Shown: in pieces, positions 1-8,541 of the stretch
How the letters are laid out: each line of letters begins with the position of its first letter
Numbering within the stretch: the first letter of the stretch is position 1
Origin: Nocardia pneumoniae NBRC 100136
GTDB lineage: Bacteria > Actinomycetota > Actinomycetes > Mycobacteriales > Mycobacteriaceae
Length of the DNA: 64,000 nt
Direction of reading: 5' to 3'
NCBI RefSeq assembly: GCF_000308755.1
Contig: NZ_BAGF01000023.1
Coordinates: 62,001 to 126,000, forward strand
Position numbers and translations under genes: made by a program
Notes under the pieces: model-generated
The model's input: the letters and a program-made list of their open reading frames with translations, nothing else
What the model was told of the DNA's origin: nothing
The model's database searches: none

Positions 1-819
1 GCCGGCCGGAACCTGGTTGATGCCGCGCTGGATCTGCTCGGCGGGTGATACCGCCGCGTCCGGCGCGACCACCGCACGGGCCCGGTACCCGGAACGCTCG
101 GCGTAATAGGCGTACTCGAAGGCGAGGATGGCATCGGGGCCGTTGCCGGTGCCCCCCGGGTCGGTGCCGGAGACGACGTCGGGTGTGCGCCGCTGCTCGC
201 ATCCCGGCGTCGCGATCGCCCACGGCGGTTTGGCCCAGGTCGTGGATGTCGAGGTGGACTGTGCGGAACCGGCGGCGCGTGCGGGTGAGGTCGACGCCGC
301 CGTGCGCGTCTTCGTGTCGGAACCGTAGATGATGGTGAGCCCGATCGAGACGGTGGCGGCCGCGATACCGAGCACGATCAGCACGGTCAGCGACCGGTTG
401 CGGCGCGACTGATCTCCGTGCCGCCGGGGATGGCGCACCGGGGTGCCGGGATGGATGCCGGATCGATTGATGATCGCGGGCACCGCGCCGCTGCTCTGTG
501 CCGTGGGTGTTTCCGGCTCGGCGGGCGCGCTGCGCTGCTCCGGGGCAGGCGTTTCCGGCTGCTGCTCGGCGGGTGGGGCCGGTTCGAGCCATTGCTCCCA
601 CTCGCCGAAGCGCGGCCGCGTGCTCTCCTTGTCCGGTGCGGGTGGCGGCTCGGCGGCCGCGAACTCCGGTTCGCGACGGCGAATCATCTTGCGGCGGCCG
701 TGCGGACGACGCCGCTTCGACGGCTTCGGCGGGGGAATGCGCAGCATCGGCAGACCCGTGTCGAACGGATTGCCGTGGCTGGCGGCCTGACCGGGATGCT
801 CCCGGTCAGGAGGCGTCAT
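1..819 (-). CDS. Membrane-anchored protein of unknown function, C-terminus cut by window edge
   Basis: Only the first 273 codons are present; no stop occurs before base 1. The ATG at 819 overlaps the end of the preceding gene by 14 bases, so it is the third gene of a coupled minus-strand operon. Residues 1-142 are a disordered cytoplasmic segment rich in Pro, Arg and Glu. A single membrane helix spans about 143-165, and a small extracytoplasmic domain begins near a Cys about 40 residues later. That domain contains PDAILAFEYAYY and VVAPDAA, which match a second protein in this window at 43528-44199 (PDVILAFQHAYY, TAPDAA). It therefore belongs to a Nocardia-type family of anchored extracellular domains, possibly DUF8176, though I cannot confirm that name. 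Placement with an EspC-like gene suggests a type VII secretion-associated role (inference). Confidence 0.7.
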   Translation of the reverse strand, partial: MTPPDREHPGQAASHGNPFDTGLPMLRIPPPKPSKRRRPHGRRKMIRRREPEFAAAEPPPAPDKESTRPRFGEWEQWLEPAPPAEQQPETPAPEQRSAPAEPETPTAQSSGAVPAIINRSGIHPGTPVRHPRRHGDQSRRNRSLTVLIVLGIAAATVSIGLTIIYGSDTKTRTAASTSPARAAGSAQSTSTSTTWAKPPWAIATPGCEQRRTPDVVSGTDPGGTGNGPDAILAFEYAYYAERSGYRARAVVAPDAAVSPAEQIQRGINQVPAG

Positions 820-2098
820 CGTCGAATTCGCCCAGCACCGGCACCACCGCCGTCACGGAGGAGGGAATGGTCACGCCCAGCTGGCCGTCGCGCGGCTTGT
901 GTTCCTGGTCGTTACCGCCCGGAGGCGGCGCCGGTGGCAGCACCATGCCGCCCGGCGAGCCGGGATGGCCAGGATGATCCGCGCGACCCGACGGTGCGGG
1001 CGGGTCGAAGGCGGGTGGTGCTCCGGCGGGCGCGGGCCTGCTCTCCGGCTTCGGCGCGTCCGATCGGGCGGTGGGCGCGGAATTGTTCGGCGAGACCGAA
1101 TTCGGGCCGCTGGAGGATGGCTTGTCGTTCGAGCCGCCGAAGTCGAACAGCTTCGAGGAGTTCTTCGACTCGTCGCCGTTCGCGCCGGAGTTCGTGGTGG
1201 AGCCGGGGTTGATCAGCTCGGGAATCGCCTTGTCCGCCGACGCCGCGACGGTGTCGATGGTGTGCATGCCGACTTCGGCGATCTTGTCGATGATGTGCGT
1301 GCCGATGTCGACGCCCGCGTTGATGGCCGTGCTGCCGAGCTGCACTCCCGCGGCGATGAGCTGCTGCTGCAACTGCAGTTGCGCGGCCATGGCCGGGTCC
1401 ATCGGCTGTGTGGTCGCCGGTGCGGTGGTGCCAGGCGCGAATTGGCCTGTGGTTCCCGGCTGTACGGTCCCGCCCTGTGCGACGCCGGATGGCGCGGTCA
1501 CGGTGAGCGGTCCCATCTCATCGAGTCTTCTGGTGTGGTCGTTCATTTCGGTGCGTGCCGCGGTCACCGTGGTGATGGCGTCACGCAGCGCCTGGGAGGC
1601 GCGCGCGATGACGGCGTCGGTCTCCGGCGCCGAGCTCGCGTTGTCCAGGATCTCGCGCGCGTCGCGCCGGAACTCCGCGATGATCTGGTCGACGCGCTGG
1701 GCCGCGCGCCCGGAGGTCGCGTGCGCGTCGGCGAGGACGGACAGGTAGGCGGGACCGCGATCGGAGATGTCGCCGATCTGGGTTTGCGTCGTGCGCAGCG
1801 CGGGCACCGCCGCGTCGGCGCCACGCGAGGTCCAGGTCGACTCCAAGGCGTGCAAGCCTTCGCGGTGTGGACCTTCGGTGTCGGCCGCCTGCGTGGTGGC
1901 GGCCGAAAGGGCGCTGGTCGCCGTGGCATTCGGGACGCCGACACCGGTGCCGAGCGAGGAACGCAACGTCAGCAGCGGACGCACCAGCGCGGCGACGATC
2001 GGCGGATCGACGCCCGGTTCGGTGCTCGGCCTCTTCGGCGTCTCGGCGGCGGGCTGGGTGGCGTGCGACCGTTTCCGCAGTCCCATCAGGCTTCTCAT
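806..2098 (-). CDS. Type VII secretion-associated protein with Ala-rich helical domain and disordered C-terminus
   Basis: This is a 430-residue protein. The ATG at 2098 overlaps the stop of the EspC-like gene in an ATGA, which favours this start over longer ones. Residues about 30-220 are Ala-rich and helical, resembling the DUF4226-type domains seen beside EspC-like proteins (low certainty). Residues about 260-320 contain a Gln-rich stretch followed by Gly-Ala-rich helices. The last 130 residues are Pro/Ser/Gly/Asn-rich and disordered, ending DDDAS. There is no signal peptide. The operon context (EspC-like, this gene, anchored protein) points to an exported or export-helper ESX substrate. 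No enzymatic motif is visible. Confidence 0.6.
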   Translation of the reverse strand: MRSLMGLRKRSHATQPAAETPKRPSTEPGVDPPIVAALVRPLLTLRSSLGTGVGVPNATATSALSAATTQAADTEGPHREGLHALESTWTSRGADAAVPALRTTQTQIGDISDRGPAYLSVLADAHATSGRAAQRVDQIIAEFRRDAREILDNASSAPETDAVIARASQALRDAITTVTAARTEMNDHTRRLDEMGPLTVTAPSGVAQGGTVQPGTTGQFAPGTTAPATTQPMDPAMAAQLQLQQQLIAAGVQLGSTAINAGVDIGTHIIDKIAEVGMHTIDTVAASADKAIPELINPGSTTNSGANGDESKNSSKLFDFGGSNDKPSSSGPNSVSPNNSAPTARSDAPKPESRPAPAGAPPAFDPPAPSGRADHPGHPGSPGGMVLPPAPPPGGNDQEHKPRDGQLGVTIPSSVTAVVPVLGEFDDDAS

Positions 2099-2418
2099 GC
2101 CAGTGCCTCCCCGGCTTGGGTGATGACGCCCGCCGTGGCGGCGTCGACGCCCTGTGCCTGCTCGCTGTATCCGCGCAGGACCTGGCCGTAGGCGCTGACC
2201 AGTTGTCCGGCGGTCGACAGCGCCTGCGCGTGTTCGGACACCGCCGCGGAGAACCGCGCCGCGAATTCCGCGCCGACCAGCCCGAGGTCGGCGGCCAACT
2301 GGTCCGGATTCACCGCGCCGGAGGCGACCGCCGCCGCCGACGCCAATTGTTTGGATACCGCGTCCGCGATCGCGGTGTAGGCGGCCACCGCCGCCGGGTC
2401 GAGCTCGAGCGTGTTCAC
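2095..2418 (-). CDS. EspC-like ESX secretion-associated protein (WXG100-like)
   Basis: This 107-residue, all-helical, Ala-rich protein starts at GTG 2418 and has no signal sequence. Its length and helix-turn-helix-like layout, with the helices separated near residue 40, fit the EspC family of small ESX secretion targets, which form antiparallel helical dimers with a partner and leave through type VII machinery. The canonical WxG turn is not evident, as is usual for the EspC branch. It is the first gene of the minus-strand operon and overlaps the next gene by 4 bases. The Esx/EspC class is fairly secure; the cognate ESX system is not visible in this window. Confidence 0.7.
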   Translation of the reverse strand: MNTLELDPAAVAAYTAIADAVSKQLASAAAVASGAVNPDQLAADLGLVGAEFAARFSAAVSEHAQALSTAGQLVSAYGQVLRGYSEQAQGVDAATAGVITQAGEALA

Positions 2419-2687
2419 TGTTCCCCTCCCGGATCCCAGTCCGTCGCTGCCGCGCCATGATTCACGTCCAAGGGTACTGTGCCGACTCGCTATGAGGCGC
2501 CCGATCCTGGGTGGTCCGTTCCAGCTCACCATGTGACGGATGCCCGGTTCGGATTCTCGGAGCGTGGTCCGATCCTCGTCGGCAGTGTGTGCGGTCGATC
2601 GACGCGCCTGATCACGACCCCTCCCGCACTCCACTCGCCAACCCCGTGGACAGCCGGTCACCGGGGCAAACGCGCACGTGGCGAGAT

Positions 2688-2755
2688 TGTTATGGCGAAC
2701 AACAAATTGACTATTGTGCGCTCCGTCACAGTCGGATATGTTGCCGTGAACAACA
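2688..2755. promoter_or_regulatory. Two direct copies of a 17-bp operator-like site before the sugar ABC operon
   Basis: The sequence TGTTNNNNNGAACAACA occurs at 2688-2704 and again at 2739-2755, exactly 51 bp apart. Each copy contains the inverted arms TGTT and AACA; in the second copy the dyad extends to ATGTTG/CAACAT (2738-2756). The sites lie 58-125 bp upstream of the substrate-binding protein gene. The adjacent ROK-family repressor (5999-7207) is the obvious candidate to bind them, since ROK repressors of xylose-type systems bind TTGTT/AACAA-like dyads. Binding is inferred. The rest of 2419-2812 holds no convincing gene. Confidence 0.55.
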
Positions 2756-2812
2756 TTCGCTCCACTCCGACCGGCCGGAGCACGTCCCGGCCGGTGAATG
2801 AAAGGCCCACTC

Positions 2813-3886
2813 ATGCGTAAGGGCATGTTCAGCGCCGCGGCGTTGTCGGTCGCGCTCATGGCCGCACTCACCGCGTGCGGCGACGACTCAGCGGATTCCG
2901 GGAAAGCGCAGATCGGCGTGATCCTCCCGGACAGCAAGACGTCCGCACGCTGGGAGACGGCGGACCGGAAGTACTTGCAGCAGGCGTTCGACGCCGCCGG
3001 TGTCAAGGCGGATATCCAGAACGCCCAAGGCGACAAGAACGCCTTCCAGACCATCGCCGACCAGATGATCACCAACGGCGCCTCGGTGCTGGTGATGACC
3101 AACCTGGACAGCGGCACCGGCAAGGCGGTGATCCAGAAGGCGAAAGCCCAGGGCGTCACCGTGATCGACTACGACCGGCTCACGCTCGGCGGCGGCGCGC
3201 AGTACTACGTCTCCTTCGACAACGTAAAGGTAGGCACGCTGCTCGGTGAGGGAGTAGCGAAGTGCCTCGCCGACCGCAACGCGGTGCGTCCCGTCGTCGC
3301 GTACCTCAACGGCGGTCCGACCGACAACAACGCCACCTTGCTGAAGACCGGCTACGACGGCGTGCTGAAGCCCAGATTCGACGCGGGCCAATACCTGAAG
3401 GGCCCGGATCAGGCCGTACCGGAATGGAACAACATCATCGCGGGCACCATCTTCGAGCAGATGCTCACCGGACGGCCCGACATCGCGGGCGTGGTCGCCG
3501 CGAACGACGGACTGGCCAACGCCGCGATCGCGGTGCTGAAGAAGCAGAAGCTCAACGGCCAGGTGCCGGTCAGCGGGCAGGACGCGACCGTCCAGGGCTT
3601 GCAGAACGTGCTCACCGGCGATCAGTGCATGACCGTCTACAAAGCCATCCAGAAAGAGGCGGAGGCGACCGCGAAACTCGCTGTCGCTCTGGCGAAGGGG
3701 GAGCGGGGCACGACCAACGGCACGGTGCGCGACCCGGAGTCGAACGCCGACGTTCCCTCCGTGCTGCTGGAACCGAAGCCGATCTACGCGCAGAACGTCA
3801 AGGACGTGGTTGCCGACGGCTACGTCACCAGGGACGAGCTGTGCGCGGGCGAGTTCGCGAAACTCTGCGCGGACAACGGGATCTGA
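2813..3886 (+). CDS. Sugar ABC transporter substrate-binding lipoprotein (XylF-like)
   Basis: This 357-residue type 1 periplasmic binding protein delivers a sugar, probably xylose or another pentose, to its membrane permease. The start MRKGMFSAAALSV gives a typical lipoprotein signal with lipobox LTAC, so Cys at about residue 22 would be lipidated and anchor the protein outside the membrane. A GAAAGG Shine-Dalgarno lies 8 bases before ATG 2813, which I prefer to the ATG at 2798. Sequences such as GVILPDSKTSARW, VIDYDRL and VAANDGLANA are characteristic of the XylF/ChvE branch. It begins a binding protein, ATPase, permease, ROK repressor operon. The precise sugar is not determinable here. Confidence 0.88.
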   Translation: MRKGMFSAAALSVALMAALTACGDDSADSGKAQIGVILPDSKTSARWETADRKYLQQAFDAAGVKADIQNAQGDKNAFQTIADQMITNGASVLVMTNLDSGTGKAVIQKAKAQGVTVIDYDRLTLGGGAQYYVSFDNVKVGTLLGEGVAKCLADRNAVRPVVAYLNGGPTDNNATLLKTGYDGVLKPRFDAGQYLKGPDQAVPEWNNIIAGTIFEQMLTGRPDIAGVVAANDGLANAAIAVLKKQKLNGQVPVSGQDATVQGLQNVLTGDQCMTVYKAIQKEAEATAKLAVALAKGERGTTNGTVRDPESNADVPSVLLEPKPIYAQNVKDVVADGYVTRDELCAGEFAKLCADNGI

Positions 3887-3959
3887 TACCGCACGCCCCT
3901 TCCGCGGTTCGATGAGGGGACAGCGGAAGGGGCCCCATCCCTTTCGGAGGAGCTACCCC

Positions 3960-4733
3960 ATGCCCGAACTGCCGGTCATCGAATTACGGGGAGTAGAGAA
4001 GAGTTTCGGCCCGGTCCACGTCCTGCACGACGTCGCCTTCACCGCCTATCCCGGCGAGGTCACCGCGCTCGTCGGCGACAACGGCGCGGGCAAGTCCACG
4101 CTGGTCAAGTGTATCGGCGGCACCCATCCCATCGACGCGGGCGAGTTCCTGTTCGAGGGCAGGCCGGTGCAGGTGCACAATCCGCGCGACGCGGCCGCGC
4201 TCGGCATCGAGATCGTCTACCAGGATCTCGCGCTCTGCGACAACCTGGACATCGTCCAGAACATGTTTCTCGGCCGGGAGCGCAGGCACGGCCTCGTCCT
4301 GGACGAGTACGCGATGGAAGAACTCGCCCTCGAGACGTTGGCGAGCCTGTCGGTGCGCACCGTCAAGTCGGTCCGGCAGCAGGTGTCGAGCCTGTCCGGC
4401 GGCCAGCGCCAGACGGTGGCCATCGCGAAAGCCGTGCTGTGGAACAGCAAAGTGGTGATCCTCGACGAGCCGACCGCCGCGCTGGGCGTCGCGCAGACCC
4501 AGCAGGTGCTCGAACTGGTCCGCCGGCTCGCCGACCAGGGCCTCGCGGTGGTGCTGATCTCGCACAACATGAACGACGTCTTCGCGGTGTCCGACCGGAT
4601 CGCCGCGCTCTACCTGGGCCGGATGGCGGCCCAGGTCCGGACCTCCGACGTGACGCACGCGCAGGTCGTCGAATTGATCACGGCAGGCCGCAGCGGCGCG
4701 CTCGGCCTCGAAGCGAGCGGAGTCATCCGATGA
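3960..4733 (+). CDS. Sugar ABC transporter ATP-binding protein, single ATPase domain
   Basis: This 257-residue ATPase powers the sugar importer. Walker A is GDNGAGKST (about residues 40-48), the ABC signature is LSGGQRQ (about 141-147) and Walker B is VVILDEP (about 161-167), followed by an H-loop in LISHNMND. A strong GGAGG lies 9 bases before ATG 3960. Most XylG/RbsA-type ATPases in this transporter class are about 500 residues with two fused ATPase domains. This one has a single domain, as in FrcA-like systems, and would work as a homodimer. Its stop overlaps the permease ATG by 4 bases, indicating translational coupling. Confidence 0.92.
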   Translation: MPELPVIELRGVEKSFGPVHVLHDVAFTAYPGEVTALVGDNGAGKSTLVKCIGGTHPIDAGEFLFEGRPVQVHNPRDAAALGIEIVYQDLALCDNLDIVQNMFLGRERRHGLVLDEYAMEELALETLASLSVRTVKSVRQQVSSLSGGQRQTVAIAKAVLWNSKVVILDEPTAALGVAQTQQVLELVRRLADQGLAVVLISHNMNDVFAVSDRIAALYLGRMAAQVRTSDVTHAQVVELITAGRSGALGLEASGVIR

Positions 4734-5968
4734 GCGCGGTAGCGACCCAACAGCGACCGGCGGTGGCGCCGGTGTCCGATCTGGTGACCGGTTACGTCGG
4801 ACGGCTGCGCGGCGGCGACATGGGCGCGCTGCCGTCGGTGATCGCGCTCGTCGTGCTGTCGGCGCTCTTCTGGGCGGCGCGCCCGGTCTTCATGTCCGAG
4901 GCCAACTTCGCCAACCTGTTCACCCAGGGGGCGGCGATCGCGGTGATCGCGATGGGCTTGATCTTCGTCCTGTTACTGGGCGAGATCGATCTGTCGGCCG
5001 GGTTCACCAGCGGTGTCTGCGCCGCTGTGCTCGCCGTGCTGCTCACCGACAAGGGATGGCCGTGGTATCTGGCCGTGGGGGCCGCGCTGCTCACCGGCGT
5101 GGCGATCGGGCTCGTCATCGGCACGGTCGTGGTGAAGATCGGCATTCCGTCGTTCGTGGTGACGCTGGCCGCGTTTCTGGCCCTGCAGGGCGTCGCCCTG
5201 AAGATCATGGACAACGGCCGCAATATCGCCATCCGCGACGAGACCATCGTGGCGATCGCGAACAAGAACGTGCCCCCACTGCTGGGGTGGGCGCTGTATG
5301 CCGTCCTCGTGGCCGGGTTCGCGATCGTCCAGTACCGGAAGCTGCGGGCCCGCACGAAACTCGGGCTCACCGGTGCGACGGCGTCGGTGGTCGCGGTGCG
5401 CGTCGCGATGCTGGCGATCGTGGCGGGCGCGGCGGTGCTGGTGCTCAACGGCGAGCGCAGCCGCAATCCGGAGTTGCATTCGCTGACCGGCATGCCCATC
5501 GTGGTGCCGCTGATCGCCGCGTTATTGCTGCTGTGGACATTCGTGCTCGACCGCACCTCGTTCGGCAGGCACATCTACGCGGTCGGCGGCAACGCGGAGG
5601 CGGCCCGGCGGGCGGGCATCGCGGTGGACCGGGTGAAAATCACCGCGTTCGTGCTGTGTTCGACGATGGCGGCGATCGGCGGACTGATCGCGGCCTCGCG
5701 GGCGAACTCCGTCGATCCGAACACCGGCGGCAGCGACGTGCTGCTCACCGCGGTCGGCGCGGCGGTGATCGGCGGCACCAGCCTGTTCGGCGGACGCGGG
5801 CGAATGCTGGACGCGGTGCTCGGCGCCGCGGTGGTCGCGGTGATCAACAACGGGATGGGGCTGATGGGCTACAGCGCGGGCACGAAATTCGTTGTGACAG
5901 GATTCGTGCTGCTCTTGGCCGCCGGAGTGGACGCGCTCTCCCGTAGGCGCGCACTCCAGCATCGATGA
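4730..5968 (+). CDS. Sugar ABC transporter permease (XylH/RbsC family)
   Basis: This 412-residue polytopic membrane protein of the BPD_transp_2 family forms the channel of the sugar importer as a homodimer. Hydrophobic helices are readable from about residue 35 to the end, and the family's conserved cytoplasmic loop appears as GRHIYAVGGNAEAARRAGI near residues 285-303. That loop contacts the ATPase. It starts in an ATGA overlap with the ATPase gene. It closes 30 bases before the ROK regulator, so all four genes probably share one transcript. The length is that of XylH rather than the shorter RbsC. Confidence 0.92.
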   Translation: MSAVATQQRPAVAPVSDLVTGYVGRLRGGDMGALPSVIALVVLSALFWAARPVFMSEANFANLFTQGAAIAVIAMGLIFVLLLGEIDLSAGFTSGVCAAVLAVLLTDKGWPWYLAVGAALLTGVAIGLVIGTVVVKIGIPSFVVTLAAFLALQGVALKIMDNGRNIAIRDETIVAIANKNVPPLLGWALYAVLVAGFAIVQYRKLRARTKLGLTGATASVVAVRVAMLAIVAGAAVLVLNGERSRNPELHSLTGMPIVVPLIAALLLLWTFVLDRTSFGRHIYAVGGNAEAARRAGIAVDRVKITAFVLCSTMAAIGGLIAASRANSVDPNTGGSDVLLTAVGAAVIGGTSLFGGRGRMLDAVLGAAVVAVINNGMGLMGYSAGTKFVVTGFVLLLAAGVDALSRRRALQHR

Positions 5969-5998
5969 ATCCCGTATCCCCCGACGAAAGCACGGTGA

Positions 5999-7207
5999 AT
6001 GCGAGCAGCACCTTCCCCCGAGGAGATCCGCACGCGTAATCTCGCCACGCTGCTGCGGCACGTCCACCGCGACGGCGCGGTGTCGCGTGCGACCCTCGCC
6101 GAGCGAATGGGCTTGAATCGCAGCACCATCCTCGCCCTGACCACCGACCTGGCCGCCGCGGGTTTGGTGAGCGAGGAGCTACCCGGCCAGACCGGCCGGG
6201 CGGGCAGGCCGTCCCTGGTGGTGCGGCCGAGGGAGCGACGCGTGTACGTCGTCGCGCTCGACGTCGGCGCGGACCGGCTCGCCGCCGCACGGGTCGGGCT
6301 GGGCGGTACGGTGCTCGATCGTAGCGAGACCGCCCGGCCCAGCGGCGCGTTCGACCCGGATGACGTGATCGCCGCGCTGGTGGGGATGGCCCGCGCGATG
6401 ATCGAGGCGGCCGCGCCGGATTCGGTCTGCGTCGGCGTCGGCGTCGCGTTCTGCGGCATGGTTCGCGAGGAGGACGGCGTCGTCCGGTACGGGCCCAACA
6501 TCGGCTGGGTGGACGTCGCGTTCGGCGCGAAGATGACCGAGGAACTCGACCTCGGGCTGCGGGTCGCGGTCGGCAACAACGCCAACCTCGGCGCGCTGGC
6601 CGAACGCGAACGCGGGGTGGGCGAAGGCCTGGCGAATCTGATCTACCTGCACGGCGATGTCGGCATCGGCGGCGGCATCATCATGAACGGCGAGCTGCTC
6701 GGCGGCGAAGGCGGTTACTGCGGGGAGGTCGGGCACATGATCGTGAACCCGCGCGGGCGGCCCTGCGCGTGCGGTTCGCGCGGTTGTTTCGAGGCCGAGG
6801 CGGGCGAACTCGGGTTGATCGCGGCGGCGGGACGCACCGATCCGCCGGGGCAGGCGGCGGTCGACGCGATCGTCGAGGCCGCCGCCCGCGGCGACGCGGC
6901 CGCCAGGGACGCGCTGCACCAGGTCGGCGAATGGCTGGGCTACGGCGTCGCCAACCTGGTCAACATCTTCAATCCGTCCATGGTGGTCTTCGGCGGCGTG
7001 CTGCGCGAGATCTATCTCGCTTCCGCGGCGCAGGTGCGCAGCCGGGTGGCGGTGAACGGCCTGCAGGCCGTCCGCGAACGGGTCCGGTTGCGCACCAGCG
7101 CGCTCGGCGGCGACGCGACCGTGATCGGTGCCGCTGAGCTGGCTTTCACCGATGTGCTGACCGATCCGTTGCAGACGCTGGCCCGCACCGCCGCCGCGCG
7201 CGCCTGA
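5999..7207 (+). CDS. ROK-family transcriptional repressor (XylR/NagC-like)
   Basis: This 402-residue protein has an N-terminal winged-helix region (about residues 10-75, with SRATLAERMGLNRSTI) joined to a ROK sugar-kinase-like domain. The ROK zinc site is intact as CACGSRGC (about residues 257-264), preceded by GEVGHMIV, and the sugar-binding loop DVGIGGGI is present. Repressors of this family release DNA when their sugar binds. The gene lies 30 bases after the permease, so it probably regulates its own operon through the repeats at 2688-2755 (inference). The start ATG 5999 keeps the whole helix-turn-helix. Confidence 0.88.
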   Translation: MRAAPSPEEIRTRNLATLLRHVHRDGAVSRATLAERMGLNRSTILALTTDLAAAGLVSEELPGQTGRAGRPSLVVRPRERRVYVVALDVGADRLAAARVGLGGTVLDRSETARPSGAFDPDDVIAALVGMARAMIEAAAPDSVCVGVGVAFCGMVREEDGVVRYGPNIGWVDVAFGAKMTEELDLGLRVAVGNNANLGALAERERGVGEGLANLIYLHGDVGIGGGIIMNGELLGGEGGYCGEVGHMIVNPRGRPCACGSRGCFEAEAGELGLIAAAGRTDPPGQAAVDAIVEAAARGDAAARDALHQVGEWLGYGVANLVNIFNPSMVVFGGVLREIYLASAAQVRSRVAVNGLQAVRERVRLRTSALGGDATVIGAAELAFTDVLTDPLQTLARTAAARA

Positions 7208-7252
7208 CATCGCGTTCCTCGCTTGCTCGGCGGCGTTTCTGTCGCTGATCGG

Positions 7253-8395
7253 TCAGGTCTCGAGCGTCACCGGAAGCGCGGCCAAACCGTGGGCACGCCA
7301 GGAATCACGGTAGGTCAATTCGGCCTCGGGGATGGCCAGTCGTGCCTTCGGGTAGCGCGCGAAGAATTCCGGGACGACGGCGTCCACGATGAGGTCGGCG
7401 GCCTGCGCACCGAGACAATAGTGCGGTCCGCGACCGAACATGAGGCTCGGTCTGCCCGCGCGTGCGGGAGCGGAGTCGGCGCCGAATAGCGACAGCAAGA
7501 CCGTGTCGCCGCGAGGGATGGTGTGGCCGCCGACGATCAGATCGGTCACCGCGAAGCGGCGGATGGCGAACGGGAGGGGATTGGCTCGCTCCATCAGGTC
7601 GCGGCGGCGCATCGACCAGTCGGCCGCCGCGATGCCGCCGGAGCCGAGCAGGGCCGCGATCAGATTGCCGCACAGATGTACCGCGTTCTCCAGACCGGCC
7701 AGCATCATCAGGAAGGCCAGCGAAACGAGTTCGTCCTCGGACAGCGTTCGGGCATCGTCGGCGCGCAGCCATCCGCTGAGCAGATCCTCGCCCGGCGCGG
7801 CGCGCTTCGCGGCGACGAGATCGGTGAAGGTCGCCGTCAGCCAGCCGATCGCCGCGACGAGCCGCCGCCCGGACTCGGGCGACGCGGCGTCGAACGTCAC
7901 CATGGTCGTGGCGGCGTCACGCAGGTCCGGATGCAGATCCGCTGGCACACCGAGCAATTCGCCGATGACCAAGGCGGGCACCGGGACGCAGAGGCGATCC
8001 AGGAGATCGACCGCTTCGCCCGGGGCCGCGTCCAGACCGTCGAACGTCCGATCGGCGATCCGGCGCACCACCGGTGGAAGGTTCGCGGCCGCGCCCCGCG
8101 AGAACGCGGGCGCGGCAAGCCGCCTGATCCGCCCGTGTTCGTCGCCGTCCATATTGAGCAGATTGCGGTCCAGCGCGGGCGGCAGCGCGAAGCCCGCGTA
8201 GCCGCCGCCGGAGTGCCGCTTGTCCAGGCCGAGCCGTTCGTCCGCGAGCAGGGCGGCTACCTCGTCGTATCCCGCGACGACCCAAACCCGCTGTCCGCCA
8301 GGCAGTTCGGTTTGCCGCACCGAGCCGCGCCAGCCCGCGTGCTCGTCCCACCGTTCCCGCGCCGCCGTTCCGATCGTCCACACCACACCCACCAT
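7253..8395 (-). CDS. Cytochrome P450, atypical: ExxR and meander motifs not conserved
   Basis: This 380-residue P450 retains the haem-binding loop LMFGRGPHYCLGA with its cysteine ligand and a G-x-E in helix I (LAGLENAV), where the usual Thr is replaced by Asn. At the ExxR position of helix K, aligned from the conserved IRRFA, it reads D-L-M-E. The stretch between IPRGD and the haem loop is about 9 residues shorter than in its neighbour P450 at 21357-22610, so the PERF meander is absent. Known P450s without ExxR exist (CYP157 family), so it may still bind haem. It follows the acyltransferase gene on the same strand, 146 bases downstream. The substrate is unknown. Confidence 0.8.
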   Translation of the reverse strand: MVGVVWTIGTAARERWDEHAGWRGSVRQTELPGGQRVWVVAGYDEVAALLADERLGLDKRHSGGGYAGFALPPALDRNLLNMDGDEHGRIRRLAAPAFSRGAAANLPPVVRRIADRTFDGLDAAPGEAVDLLDRLCVPVPALVIGELLGVPADLHPDLRDAATTMVTFDAASPESGRRLVAAIGWLTATFTDLVAAKRAAPGEDLLSGWLRADDARTLSEDELVSLAFLMMLAGLENAVHLCGNLIAALLGSGGIAAADWSMRRRDLMERANPLPFAIRRFAVTDLIVGGHTIPRGDTVLLSLFGADSAPARAGRPSLMFGRGPHYCLGAQAADLIVDAVVPEFFARYPKARLAIPEAELTYRDSWRAHGLAALPVTLET

Positions 8396-8419
8396 ATTGC
8401 TGTCGTCCTCGAAGAACAG

Positions 8420-8520
8420 GCAGCTGCCTCCGGCTCGCTCCGGCCCGGTGCGGGCTGAGGACGGACGCCGTCCGGCAGTGTCTCTTCTGCAGCTGCGTCC
8501 GGCTCGCTCAGGCCCGGTGC
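8420..8520. repeat. 32-bp direct repeat, two copies, between P450 and acyltransferase genes
   Basis: Positions 8420-8451 and 8489-8520 match at 30 of 32 bases. Both contain GCAGCTGC followed by TCCGGCTCGCTC and GGCCCGGTGC, and they are 69 bp apart start to start. They sit in the 146-base gap between the two minus-strand genes. No transposase, dyad or promoter explains them. They may be a small local duplication or part of a transcript-level element. Confidence 0.7.
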
Positions 8521-8541
8521 AATCCGACCGCTCGCTCGATT

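Noticed and set aside
899..2191. Long plus-strand frame opposite the ESX-associated gene
   Set aside because: Arg/Gly-rich composition and exact opposition to coupled minus-strand genes mark it as a shadow of high-GC coding.
2479..2820. Plus-strand frame of 113 codons before the sugar operon
   Set aside because: It spans the operator repeats, ends inside the lipoprotein signal region and has no recognisable family.
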